Counted from the stretch's first letter, positions 9,660 to 18,348 are shown. The stretch is DNA of 64,000 bases from Variovorax paradoxus (GCF_030815855.1 NZ_JAUSXG010000001.1:5766001-5830000); one strand, 5' to 3'. Numbers and translations are program-made. The notes: generated by a model from the letters alone, not told the origin.

Positions 9660-10829
9660 ATGACGAAGCTCAAGACAGTGACGACTCTGGCCGTGCTGGG
9701 CCTTGCCGCAACGTTCGCGTCCGCGCAGCAGCAACAGGGCGTGAGCAAGGACGAGATCCGCATCGGCACGATCCAGGACCTTTCGGGGCCGCTCGCGGGC
9801 TTCGGCAAGCAGTCGCGCAACGGCATGCAGCTGCGCGTGGACGAACTCAACGAGCAGGGCAGCATCAACGGCCGCAAGCTCAAGCTCTTCGTCGAGGATT
9901 CGGGCTACGACCCGAAGAAGGCCGTGCTCGCGGCGCAGAAACTGGTCAACCAGGAAAAGATCTTCATCATGGCCGGCCACATCGGCACGGCGCAGAACAT
10001 GGCGGCGATGCCGGTGCAGTTCGAGAAGAACATCGTCAACTTCATGCCCATTACCGCGGCGCGCGAAATGTACGAGCCGCTGAACCGGCTCAAGTACTCG
10101 TTCGCGGCCACCTACTACGACCAGATCCGCCTGGCGCTGCCCAAGATGATCAAGGACAAGGGCGCCAAGAAGGTCTGCACCATCTACCAGGACGACGAGT
10201 TCGGGCTCGAAGTGCAGCGCGGCGCCGAGGCGGGCCTCAAGACGGCGGGCATGGAGCTGGCCGAGAAGACATCGTTCAAGCGCGGCGCCACCGACTTCAG
10301 CTCGCAGCTCGCAAAGATGAAGGCCGCCAACTGCGACCTCGTGGTGCTCGGCACCATCATCCGCGAAACCATCGGCACGGTGGGCGAGGCGCGCAAGACC
10401 GGCTTCAACCCCACTTTCCTGGGTTCGAGCGCGTCGTATACCGACCTGATCCACAAGCTCGGCGGCAAGGCGATGGACGGCGTCTACGCCACCATGACGG
10501 TGCAGAACCCCTACACCGACGAGCAGTCGCAGCCGCTGCGCTTCTGGGCCAACAAGTACAAGACCAAGTTCAACGAAGACCCGACGGTGTTCTCGGTGTA
10601 CGGCTACGTGATCATCGACTCGTTCATCAAGGCGGCGCAAAAGGCCGGCCCCGGCCTCTCGACCGACAGCTTCATCAAGGCCATGGACAGCATGACCTTC
10701 GAGCCCGACATGTTCGGCAGCCCGAAGAGCAGCTACACCGCGACCAAGCGCCTGGGCAACGACCAGTCCCGTTTGTCCCAGATCAAGGACGGGAAATGGG
10801 TCGTCGTGTCTGACTATGTGACACCATGA
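9660..10829 (+). CDS. ABC transporter periplasmic substrate-binding protein (LivK/HAAT type)
   Basis: The periplasmic receptor of the importer. The 389-residue protein has a signal peptide of about 22 residues ending FASA, followed by a type I periplasmic-binding fold that opens with IRIGTIQDLSGPLAGFGK. It resembles the receptors for aromatic or aliphatic acids and amides within the Leu/Ile/Val-binding family. GAGGAGA lies 8 bases before the ATG. The last gene of the cluster; its TGA overlaps the ATG of the EVE-domain gene. Confidence 0.92.
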   Translation: MTKLKTVTTLAVLGLAATFASAQQQQGVSKDEIRIGTIQDLSGPLAGFGKQSRNGMQLRVDELNEQGSINGRKLKLFVEDSGYDPKKAVLAAQKLVNQEKIFIMAGHIGTAQNMAAMPVQFEKNIVNFMPITAAREMYEPLNRLKYSFAATYYDQIRLALPKMIKDKGAKKVCTIYQDDEFGLEVQRGAEAGLKTAGMELAEKTSFKRGATDFSSQLAKMKAANCDLVVLGTIIRETIGTVGEARKTGFNPTFLGSSASYTDLIHKLGGKAMDGVYATMTVQNPYTDEQSQPLRFWANKYKTKFNEDPTVFSVYGYVIIDSFIKAAQKAGPGLSTDSFIKAMDSMTFEPDMFGSPKSSYTATKRLGNDQSRLSQIKDGKWVVVSDYVTP

Positions 10830-11299
10830 CGGGCACGATGCCCAATTACTGGTTGATGAAATCCGAGCCCGACGAGGTCTCGATCGACGATGCGCTCGCC
10901 GCGCCCAACGCTACCGTGGCGTGGACCGGCGTGCGCAACTATCAGGCACGCAATTTCATGCGGGACGGCATGAAGGTCGGAGACGGCGTGCTGTTCTACC
11001 ACTCGAGCTGCCCTGAGCCCGGTATCGCGGGCCTCGCACGCGTGGCCTCGGGCATCAAGCCCGATCCGACGCAGTTCGACGCGAAGTCGCCGTACTACGA
11101 CGCAGCCTCGAAGAAAGAGGAACCGCGCTGGCTGCTGGTCGACGTGCAGGCCGTGCGCAAGACCCGGCTGCTCGCGCTGCCCGAGCTGCGCGCCAAACCC
11201 GAACTGGCCGAGCTGGTCGTGCTGCGCAAGGGCAACCGTCTGTCGATCACGCCGGTCGAGCCTGCACACTGGAAAATCATCGAGAAGATGCTGGCCTGA
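10826..11299 (+). CDS. EVE-domain protein
   Basis: A small (157-residue) protein that is almost entirely an EVE domain, a PUA-like fold thought to bind modified bases in nucleic acid. The typical N terminus NYWLMKSEPDE and the central WTGVRNYQARNFMRD and VLFYHSS motifs are present. The ATG at 10826 overlaps the stop of the binding-protein gene; the ATG at 10838 would give 153 residues and matches the family start better. No restriction or modification gene is adjacent, so it looks like the stand-alone housekeeping form. Confidence 0.88.
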   Translation: MTGTMPNYWLMKSEPDEVSIDDALAAPNATVAWTGVRNYQARNFMRDGMKVGDGVLFYHSSCPEPGIAGLARVASGIKPDPTQFDAKSPYYDAASKKEEPRWLLVDVQAVRKTRLLALPELRAKPELAELVVLRKGNRLSITPVEPAHWKIIEKMLA

Positions 11300-11316
11300 C
11301 CTGAACCCTTCAGGCC
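11293..11316. terminator. Hairpin between convergent genes
   Basis: The sequence GGCCTGA pairs with TCAGGCC across a 10-base loop, and both stop codons of the convergent EVE and MarC genes lie in it. No U-run follows, so it may be a weak bidirectional terminator or a message-end stabiliser. Confidence 0.35.
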
Positions 11317-11963
11317 ACGCGCTGAAGAATGGGGAACAGCTTGCCGAGCCCGTCGGCCATGACCTCGACCGCGAGCGCCGCAAGGATCAGGCCCATGAGC
11401 CGCGTCATGATGTTGATGCCGGTCTTGCCGAGCACGCGCGCAATCGGCTGTGCGAGCGAAAAAGCCAGCGCGGTCGCCAGCGCCACCACCACGCCGTAGC
11501 CGACCAGCAGGCCAAGCTCCCACAGGTGCTGCGTCTTGTCGGCATAGATCACCACGGTGGAAATGGTGGCCGGCCCGGTGAGCAGCGGAATGGTGAGCGG
11601 CACCACCGCGATGGACGCGCCCATGGAGGCCTTCACTTCGGTGGCGCGCAGCTCCTCGACGTTGGTCTTGCTCTCCGCCGGCTTGGCATTGAGCATCGAC
11701 AGCGAGCTCATGAGCAGCAGCAGGCCTCCGCCCACCTGAAAGCTGGCAATCGAGATGCCGAAGAACGCCAGCAGCTGCAGCCCGATCAGCGCGCTGACTG
11801 CAATCACCACGAACGCGCTGAAGGCCGACATGCGCACCGTGTGCCGCCGCTGCGCATCGGAATACCCCTGCGTGTAGTGGATGAAGAACGGCACGATGGC
11901 CAGCGGGTTGACGATGGCCACCAGCGTGACCAGCGGCTTGATCAGGTCCATCGAGGTGCTCAT
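11310..11963 (-). CDS. MarC-family inner-membrane protein
   Basis: A 217-residue integral membrane protein of the MarC/UPF0056 family with about six hydrophobic segments. The family landmarks are VAIVNPLAIVPFFI near the N terminus and VVPLTIPLLTGPATIS in the middle. The function of the family is unresolved; a multidrug-resistance role once proposed for E. coli MarC was not upheld. The start ATG follows GGAGGAC, and the gene begins only 2 bases after the SDR stop, so the two are probably one transcript. Confidence 0.88.
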   Translation of the reverse strand: MSTSMDLIKPLVTLVAIVNPLAIVPFFIHYTQGYSDAQRRHTVRMSAFSAFVVIAVSALIGLQLLAFFGISIASFQVGGGLLLLMSSLSMLNAKPAESKTNVEELRATEVKASMGASIAVVPLTIPLLTGPATISTVVIYADKTQHLWELGLLVGYGVVVALATALAFSLAQPIARVLGKTGINIMTRLMGLILAALAVEVMADGLGKLFPILQRVA

Positions 11964-11965
11964 GC

Positions 11966-12712
11966 TCACCGTCCTCCGGTCACGTCGAGCAGGGCCATGG
12001 TGGTGTAGCTGGCCTCGGGCGACAGCAGCCACAGGATGGCGCCAGCGATTTCCTCCGGGCTGCCGGTGCGCTTCATCGGCACGGTGGGCGCGAGTTCGAA
12101 GGCGCGGTCGGGCATGCCGCCGGAGGCGTGGATTTCGGTGTCGATGAGGCCCGGACGCACGGCATTGACACGAATGCCTTCGTCGCCCACTTCCTTGGCC
12201 AGGCCGATGGTGAAGGTGTCGATGGCGCCCTTGCTGGCCGCGTAGTCGACGTACTGGCCGGGCGAGCCGAGCCGCGAGGCGCCGCTGGAAACATTGACGA
12301 TGGCGCCGCCCGATCCGCCGTGCCGCGTGCTCATGCGCCGCACCGCTTCGCGCGCGCAAATGAAACTGCCGATCACGTTGATGCGGAACATGCGCTCGAG
12401 GCGCGCCACGCTCATTTCGTCGACACGGGCCTGCACGTCGACGACGCCGGCGTTGTTGACCAGCGCGGTGAGGCGCCCGAGCTTGGCGTCGACCTTCTCG
12501 AACATGGCGATGACCTGGGCTTCGTCGCCCACGTCGGCCTGCACGGCCATGGCGGTTCCGCCGTTCGCGCGAATGCTGCGGACCACCTCGTCCGCCGCGA
12601 GCGAGTTGCTCGCATAGTTGACGGCCACCGCGTAGCCGCGCTGCGCCGCGAGCAAGGCGGTGGCGGCGCCAATGCCGCGGCCGCCGCCCGTGATCAAGAG
12701 TACCTGGTCCAA
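11966..12712 (-). CDS. Short-chain dehydrogenase/reductase (SDR) oxidoreductase
   Basis: A cytoplasmic NAD(P)-dependent oxidoreductase of 248 residues. It has the classical SDR nucleotide motif TGGGRGIG near the N terminus, NNAG, the catalytic Ser in NVSSGAS, and the YAASK catalytic Tyr/Lys motif. The TTG start at 12712 is supported by AGGAGG six bases upstream. It lies directly before the MarC gene. The sequence is close to the glucose-dehydrogenase/3-oxoacyl-ACP-reductase branch; the substrate cannot be assigned. Confidence 0.88.
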   Translation of the reverse strand: MDQVLLITGGGRGIGAATALLAAQRGYAVAVNYASNSLAADEVVRSIRANGGTAMAVQADVGDEAQVIAMFEKVDAKLGRLTALVNNAGVVDVQARVDEMSVARLERMFRINVIGSFICAREAVRRMSTRHGGSGGAIVNVSSGASRLGSPGQYVDYAASKGAIDTFTIGLAKEVGDEGIRVNAVRPGLIDTEIHASGGMPDRAFELAPTVPMKRTGSPEEIAGAILWLLSPEASYTTMALLDVTGGR

Positions 12713-12785
12713 ATCCGACCTCCTGCAGGAAAACTGCGTGTCAGTTAAAACGGTTGGCTTGGATTACATCATCGAGGGCGAGCGC

Positions 12786-13397
12786 ATGAGCAACGGCAAG
12801 ACGATTGACTACTACTTTGCGCCCCAGAGCCCATGGACTTATCTGGGTCATACCCGGTTCGAGGCGATTGCAGCAGCGGCCGACGCCACGGTGCGGGTGC
12901 GGCCGATCGACCTGGGGAGCGTGTTTCCCGTTTCCGGCGGACTGCCGCTGGGCAAGCGCGCGCCGCAGCGGCAGGCCTACCGGCTGGTCGACCTGACACG
13001 CTGCTCCCGGCATCTGGGCCTGCCGCTGAATCCCAAGCCCAAGTTCTTTCCGGTCGCGAGCGACGACGCGGCGCGTCTCATCATCGCGGTCGACATCAAC
13101 GACGGCGCCAAGGCCGCCATGCGCATGTGCGCTGCGGTGTTTGCCGCAGTGTGGGTGCAGGAGCGCAACATTGGCGACCCGAACGTGCTCGAAGCGCTGG
13201 TCGCTGAATGCGGACTGCCTGCCAAGCGCTCGGAGCAGTCGCAGAGCCAAGCGGTGCAGGAGCGCTACGAGGCGTACACGCAGGAAGCCATCGACATCCA
13301 GGTGTTCGGCGCGCCGAGCTATGTCATCGACGGCGAGATTTTCTGGGGCCAGGACCGGCTCGACTTCGTCGAGCGCGCACTGCAGCAACCGCGGTAG
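12786..13397 (+). CDS. 2-hydroxychromene-2-carboxylate isomerase family protein (DsbA-like fold)
   Basis: A 203-residue protein of the kappa-class glutathione-transferase/DsbA superfamily. The N-terminal YYFAPQSPWTYLGH matches the HCCA-isomerase active-site region, where a Ser replaces the redox Cys. The C-terminal FGAPSYVIDGEIFWGQDRL is the conserved GxPxFxxxxxxFWGQDR motif. Known members isomerise 2-hydroxychromene-2-carboxylate during naphthalene breakdown with glutathione, but many are generalists of unknown substrate. A dienelactone-hydrolase gene follows, which fits an aromatic-degradation theme. Confidence 0.85.
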   Translation: MSNGKTIDYYFAPQSPWTYLGHTRFEAIAAAADATVRVRPIDLGSVFPVSGGLPLGKRAPQRQAYRLVDLTRCSRHLGLPLNPKPKFFPVASDDAARLIIAVDINDGAKAAMRMCAAVFAAVWVQERNIGDPNVLEALVAECGLPAKRSEQSQSQAVQERYEAYTQEAIDIQVFGAPSYVIDGEIFWGQDRLDFVERALQQPR

Positions 13398-13410
13398 CGC
13401 AACTCGCTCG

Positions 13411-13464
13411 TTCATTCATTCATTCATCCATTCATCCATTCATCCATTCATCCATTCATCCATC
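13411..13464. repeat. CATY microsatellite with five perfect CATTCATC octamers
   Basis: The octamer CATTCATC is repeated five times without error at 13421-13460, preceded by two CATT units and followed by one CATC unit. This gives about 13 consecutive tetranucleotides. It lies between the isomerase stop and the Shine-Dalgarno of the dienelactone-hydrolase gene, in what should be transcribed leader. Such tracts can change length by slipped-strand mispairing. Confidence 0.95.
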
Positions 13465-13497
13465 AGTCACGCATTCGCAATTCAAGGAGCAAGCAAC

Positions 13498-14181
13498 ATG
13501 GGCCAATTCATCGATCTCACCGCCAAGGACGGCTTCGTTTTTCCGGCCTACGTGGCCGAACCGGCCGGCAAGCCGCGCGGCGCGGTGGTCGTGGTGCCGG
13601 AGATCTTCGGCGTCAACTCGCACATCCGTTCGGTGGCCGACGGCTATGCGGCGGACGGCTATCTCGCGGTATCGCCCTCGACCTTTCATCGCGTGAAGCC
13701 CGGCGTCGAGATGGGCTACAGCGACGAGGACATGAAGGCCGGCTTCGCGCTCAAGACCGCGGTCGAGGCGCTGCCCGCGCCCGGCGTGCTGCAGGACATC
13801 GAAGCCGCCATCGCCTATGCGGCCAAGGCCGGCAAGGTGGGCATCGTCGGTTTTTGCTGGGGCGGCCTCTTGGTCTGGCGCGCCGCGAGCCTGCTTCCCG
13901 GGCTTGCCGCCGCGGCGCCGTACTACGGCGGCGGCATGACCACGCCGGAAGAAACCGCGCGCCAGCCCAAGGTGCCGGTTCTGGCGCATTTCGGTAACCA
14001 GGATCACTGGATTCCGTTGGACACCATCGAAGCCTTCAAGAAGGCGCACCCCGAGGTGGAAGTGCATGTCTATGAGTCGGGTCACGGCTTCAACTGCGAT
14101 CAGCGCGGCTCGTACAACGCCGAGGCTGCCCAGCTGGCGCGTGCACGCACGCTCGAGTTCTTTGCCAGGCATGTCGGCTGA
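13498..14181 (+). CDS. Dienelactone hydrolase family protein
   Basis: An alpha/beta hydrolase of 227 residues that in its best-known role opens dienelactone to maleylacetate in chloroaromatic degradation; many members act on other esters or lactones. The Cys nucleophile is C120 in GFCWGG, with an Asp in NQDHW and a His in ESGHGF completing the triad. AAGGAG lies 8 bases before the ATG, just downstream of the microsatellite. It is probably co-transcribed with the upstream isomerase and ends at a convergent terminator. Confidence 0.9.
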   Translation: MGQFIDLTAKDGFVFPAYVAEPAGKPRGAVVVVPEIFGVNSHIRSVADGYAADGYLAVSPSTFHRVKPGVEMGYSDEDMKAGFALKTAVEALPAPGVLQDIEAAIAYAAKAGKVGIVGFCWGGLLVWRAASLLPGLAAAAPYYGGGMTTPEETARQPKVPVLAHFGNQDHWIPLDTIEAFKKAHPEVEVHVYESGHGFNCDQRGSYNAEAAQLARARTLEFFARHVG

Positions 14182-14226
14182 ATAGCCGGCCGGCCGCAGC
14201 CGAGGCAAGCGCCTCGGCCACCCGAG

Positions 14227-14248
14227 ACCCGGCCCCGGCCGGGTTTTT
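14227..14248 (+). terminator. Rho-independent terminator of the dienelactone-hydrolase gene
   Basis: A 7-bp GC-rich stem (ACCCGGC with GCCGGGT) closes a CCCG loop and is followed by TTTTT. It lies between two convergent genes, immediately before the 3' end of the LysR gene. Confidence 0.75.
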
Positions 14249-15154
14249 CTATTTCTTGCGAGATTGCGGCCCGGTGCCGATGCGGGTCTGGAGAAAGTCG
14301 AGCAGCGCACGCAGAGCGGCGCTGTTGTGGCGCCGCTGCAGATAGGCGGCCGAGAGCCACATGTCCTTGCGCGCATAGCCCTGCAGCACCGGCACCAGTT
14401 CGCCGCTGTCGATGTGCGACTGCACGAGGATGGAGGGCAGGTAGATCACGCCGAAGCCGCGCATCGCGACCCGGATCAACGGCGCGCCCTCGGTGCAGTC
14501 CATGCGGCTTTTCACCGGCACATCGAGCGGCTGGCCGCCTTCGTCGAAGCGCCACACGGGCTGGGCGCCCAGCAGGGAATGGGTGAGCGCGTCGTGGCCG
14601 GCAAGGTCGCGTGGATGCGCGGGTTCACCGTGCTTTTTCCAGTAGACCGGCGAGGCGCAGACCACCATCTCCATCAGCATGAGCTTGCGCACGATCAGGT
14701 TGGCATCCGCGACCGGTCCGCTGCGAATGTCGACGTCGATGCCTTCTTCCGCAAGATCGACCGTGCGATTGGTCAGCTGCAGGCTGATGCTCACGTCCGG
14801 GTAGTAGCGCATGAAGTCGGCCAGCAGGCCGGGGAATTCGCCGTTGCCCATGCCGTGCGGCGCCGAAATGCGGAGGCGGCCGCCGGGCTGCCTGGCGCGT
14901 TCCTGCAGTTCGGCTTGGGTGAGTTCCACCATCTCGAGCACCGGGGTGCTGCGCTCGAGCAGCAATTGCCCTGCGTCCGTCAGGCTCACCGAACGCGTGG
15001 AACGGTTGAGAAGACGCACGCCGAAGCGCGTTTCGAGTTCGGCCACATACTTGCTGACGGTGGCTTTCGACATGTCGAGCTTCTTGGCCGCATGCGAGAA
15101 GCTGCCGTGCGAAGCAACCTCCCGGAAGGTTCTGATCAGATCGAGACTGTCCAT
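14249..15154 (-). CDS. LysR-family transcriptional regulator
   Basis: A 301-residue LysR-type regulator. The N-terminal winged helix-turn-helix spans about residues 1-60, with FREVASHGSFSHAAKKLDMSKA and LLNRSTRSVSLTDAG, and a periplasmic-binding-like effector domain follows. It belongs to the DsdC/AaeR-like 'CrgA' group often found next to oxidoreductases. It is convergent with the dienelactone-hydrolase gene and divergent from the small secreted protein gene, so the 220-base region upstream is a possible control site. Confidence 0.9.
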   Translation of the reverse strand: MDSLDLIRTFREVASHGSFSHAAKKLDMSKATVSKYVAELETRFGVRLLNRSTRSVSLTDAGQLLLERSTPVLEMVELTQAELQERARQPGGRLRISAPHGMGNGEFPGLLADFMRYYPDVSISLQLTNRTVDLAEEGIDVDIRSGPVADANLIVRKLMLMEMVVCASPVYWKKHGEPAHPRDLAGHDALTHSLLGAQPVWRFDEGGQPLDVPVKSRMDCTEGAPLIRVAMRGFGVIYLPSILVQSHIDSGELVPVLQGYARKDMWLSAAYLQRRHNSAALRALLDFLQTRIGTGPQSRKK

Positions 15155-15243
15155 GTCAAAGCGCCTATTGTTTCTGTTCCGGGAACGGCAAGCGCCGATT
15201 TTCCAGCGAGCACGTTCAATCAGCTGCTTGCCTTTGGGCTGTC

Positions 15244-15290
15244 ATTGTTTCAATAGAGGAAACACGGTGTCTCTGTTCCACGTGTTTTCC
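15244..15290. promoter_or_regulatory. Candidate operator region between the LysR gene and the small secreted protein gene
   Basis: A perfect dyad ATTGTTTCAAT lies at 15244-15254, of the T-Nx-A kind bound by LysR proteins, and a second ATTGTTT occurs at 15167, near the LysR start. An inverted repeat GGAAACACG (15258-15266) with CGTGTTTTCC (15281-15290) follows. These are visible sequence features; their use by the divergent LysR protein is a guess. Confidence 0.3.
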
Positions 15291-15376
15291 CGAGGTCATT
15301 CAGTTGGAAACTCGCCGCACAGGTGAGCAACCAGCGAGCCTGGTGGACGAACCATCCAACGAACAAGGAACTGAAA

Positions 15377-15745
15377 ATGAAGACCTCGCACATCCTCGCC
15401 GCCGCTGCCCTGACCCTTTTGGCCGCCACCGGCGCCCAAGCCGAATCCTACGATGGCGTGAACACCGCCGTCTCGACCAAGAGCCGCGACGAAGTCAACG
15501 CCGAAGCCGTGCGCACCGCATCGGCTCCGAACCAGAACGTGACCCGCGGTTCGCGCGGCCCGGAAACGGTCGCCGTGTCGAAGGACCGCGCGCTCGTCGA
15601 AGCCGAAGCCGTTCGCACTGCCTACGCTCCCGACCAGAACGTGACCGGCGGCTCGCGCGTCAACAGCAAGGTCATCTCGACGATGGCCCACCCGATGGAC
15701 GCACGCGTTCAAGCCCAGCAAGGCTCGGGCGCCGTCGCCAAGTAA
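15377..15745 (+). CDS. Small secreted protein with two 34-residue repeats
   Basis: I do not recognise a function. The 122-residue protein has a signal peptide of about 22 residues ending GAQA. The mature part consists of two adjacent 34-residue units with the shared core AEAVRTAxAPxQNVTxGSR, followed by a short tail with VNSKVIST and MDAR. The mature protein lacks Cys and is hydrophilic. A paralogue lies at 42630-43001 with the same layout. A GAAAATG context with AAGGAA upstream supports the start. A strong terminator follows, so it is a single-gene transcript. It may be a periplasmic or exported structural or stress protein. Confidence 0.8.
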   Translation: MKTSHILAAAALTLLAATGAQAESYDGVNTAVSTKSRDEVNAEAVRTASAPNQNVTRGSRGPETVAVSKDRALVEAEAVRTAYAPDQNVTGGSRVNSKVISTMAHPMDARVQAQQGSGAVAK

Positions 15746-15780
15746 TTGAAGCCGCCCTTCGGGGCTGCCGAGATGCAAAA

Positions 15781-15807
15781 GGGCCACGCGAAAGCGTGGC
15801 CCTTTTT
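15781..15807 (+). terminator. Rho-independent terminator
   Basis: A perfect 9-bp stem (GGGCCACGC with GCGTGGCCC) closes a GAAA tetraloop and is followed by five T. It ends the small secreted protein transcript and, since AAAA precedes the stem, may also stop the convergent CorA-family transcript. Confidence 0.9.
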
Positions 15808-15831
15808 CGTTGTGGTGCGGATGGGCCGAGA

Positions 15832-16992
15832 TCAGCGCGTGCGGGCCAGGTAGCGCTTGCGCCAGAACACCAGCACCAGCACCAGCGCAATGACCAGCAT
15901 TGCGGTCATCGCGATCCAGAAGCCGTCCGCCTTGTGCACGAGCGGAATGAACTCGAAGTTCATGCCGAAGATGCCGGCGATGAGATTGAGCGGCAGGAAG
16001 ATGGCGGTCAGCACGGTGAGCACCCGCATGATGTCGTTGGCGCGGTGCCCCTGCACGCTGAAATGCATCTGCACCGCGGTTTCCGCGTTCTGCTCGAGCC
16101 GATGCACATGGTGCACCACGCGTTCGATGTGCTCGAGCACGTCGCGGCTGCGCACCATGATCAGTTCCCGCTCGCGTTGTTCCACTTCGCCCTTTGGAGA
16201 AGGCAGCGTTTCCTGCGAATCGATCCAGTCCTGGATGGCGGCGCGCTGGTCTTCGCAGATTTCGTCCAGGTGATGCAGCGACTGCCGCGCTTCCATCAGC
16301 GCGCCCCAGTTGGTGAAGCGGCTGCGCGGATCGATCAGCTCGGTCTGCCAGTGGTCGAGTTGGCGCGTGAGCTCTCGGCGCATGTCCAGGTAGCCGTCGA
16401 CGATCTGGTTGACGACGCGCAGCATCAGGTCGGCGGTGCCGGTGGGCACGCGGGCCGAGGTGGCGCGCACGTCGAGCGCCGGGGCGCCCTTGTCGTCCGG
16501 CGATCCGGCGGCGAGCAGGCGGGCGGCAAAGGCGTCGCGCACCGCGCCGTCTTCGGGGTGCACCGACAGCAGCACGCGGTCGAACAGTGCAAAACCCACC
16601 GGACGGGTGTCGACCCGGCGCAGCACCGGAGGGCCGCGGCGCGACGGTGTGGGAAGGGGCGGTTCGCCAGCCGTGGTCCCCTTGCCATTGCCCAGGGCGG
16701 CTTGGCCGGGGCCCGCGGAGAGGCGCCGGAACACCAGCACGTCGTACTGCGAGGTGAAGTCGTAGTGCGAAGGCAACTGGTCGTTGAGCAGGTCGGCCAC
16801 GTGCAGGTCGACCAGCTGGGTCAGGCAGAGGGACTGCAGGATCTGCTGAACCTCCGCCAGTGATGCGCGAAACTCGTCCCGCGTGAGCGAAATCCAGACG
16901 TAGCCTTGCGCGCCGCAGGCGCCCGGCACCGTGAGCGGCGCCAGCGCCGGATGCTCGCTCACTTGCGAGCGGTTGATTTCGAAAATGCGCAT
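15832..16992 (-). CDS. CorA-family divalent metal transporter (ZntB-like)
   Basis: An inner-membrane metal channel of the CorA/ZntB family, 386 residues. A long cytoplasmic N-terminal part is followed by two C-terminal transmembrane helices, and the signature GMN occurs in GIFGMNFEF between them. The periplasmic loop is short and carries HKADGF. Substrate could be Mg2+, Co2+ or Zn2+; the sequence does not decide this. A Gly/Pro-rich insert around residues 95-120 is unusual for the family. It follows hemB by 65 bases in the same direction. Confidence 0.88.
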   Translation of the reverse strand: MRIFEINRSQVSEHPALAPLTVPGACGAQGYVWISLTRDEFRASLAEVQQILQSLCLTQLVDLHVADLLNDQLPSHYDFTSQYDVLVFRRLSAGPGQAALGNGKGTTAGEPPLPTPSRRGPPVLRRVDTRPVGFALFDRVLLSVHPEDGAVRDAFAARLLAAGSPDDKGAPALDVRATSARVPTGTADLMLRVVNQIVDGYLDMRRELTRQLDHWQTELIDPRSRFTNWGALMEARQSLHHLDEICEDQRAAIQDWIDSQETLPSPKGEVEQRERELIMVRSRDVLEHIERVVHHVHRLEQNAETAVQMHFSVQGHRANDIMRVLTVLTAIFLPLNLIAGIFGMNFEFIPLVHKADGFWIAMTAMLVIALVLVLVFWRKRYLARTR

Positions 16993-17057
16993 GGCCGGCC
17001 TGTCGCTCTCTTTGTTGGGATGTCGCTCGGCCCGCGCTGCAGGTCCGAAGCACTGCG

Positions 17058-18149
<1,092 letters not shown>

Positions 18150-18209
18150 TTAGTAGCTCGAAGGTTCTCTTTTTTTCAACAAAAATGTCAAAGAAAGTGG
18201 TCAAGTCGC

Positions 18210-18238
18210 TTGAAACCTTGTTTCGTCTTTGTTAAATT
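18210..18238 (+). promoter_or_regulatory. Sigma-70-type promoter of the candidate small RNA
   Basis: TTGAAA at 18210-18215 and TAAATT at 18233-18238 are separated by 17 bases, matching five and four of six consensus positions. No open reading frame with family similarity starts downstream before the terminator at 18317, so the predicted transcript would begin near 18245 and be about 100 bases long. Confidence 0.5.
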
Positions 18239-18243
18239 CTGAA

Positions 18244-18348
18244 GCGGGCGGCTTGCCGCTCCCCGCTTTTCCTCCCTGAGCGGGTGCCTTGATGTGTGAC
18301 AGCAAAAGGGCTTCCCAGCCCGGCGTGAAGACGTCGGGCTTTTTTTTT
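18244..18348 (+). ncRNA. Candidate small RNA between hemB and the hemJ-like gene
   Basis: The stretch between a sigma-70-like promoter and a strong terminator would give a transcript of about 105 nucleotides. The 5' part can form a hairpin (GCGGG with CCCGC around CGGCTTGCCG), the middle (TCCTCCCTGAG to GTGTGACAG) looks single-stranded, and the 3' end is a terminator with nine T, as in Hfq-dependent regulatory RNAs. It does not look like SRP RNA, and 6S RNA could not be shown. Alternatively it is a terminated leader of the downstream gene. Confidence 0.4.
18317..18348 (+). terminator. Strong Rho-independent terminator without an upstream protein gene
   Basis: A 10-bp stem (AGCCCGGCGT with ACGTCGGGCT, one G-U pair) closes a GAAG loop and is followed by nine T. 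On the plus strand no protein gene precedes it for more than 2 kb, so it must end a short non-coding transcript or act as an attenuator. Confidence 0.85.

Noticed and set aside
7732-9660. A minus-strand open frame of about 640 codons across the acyl-CoA ligase gene
   Set aside because: Antisense to a clear ligase; no recognisable domain.
13411-13464. The CATY tract as a CRISPR or as coding sequence
   Set aside because: Units are contiguous with no spacers. Frames that run through it read an Ile-His-Ser/Pro-Phe-Ile-His pattern and lie out of the frames of the two true genes.
18244-18348. The hemB-hemJ transcript as SRP (4.5S) RNA
   Set aside because: The conserved GGTCAGGTCCGGAAGGAAGCAGC-type core is absent.
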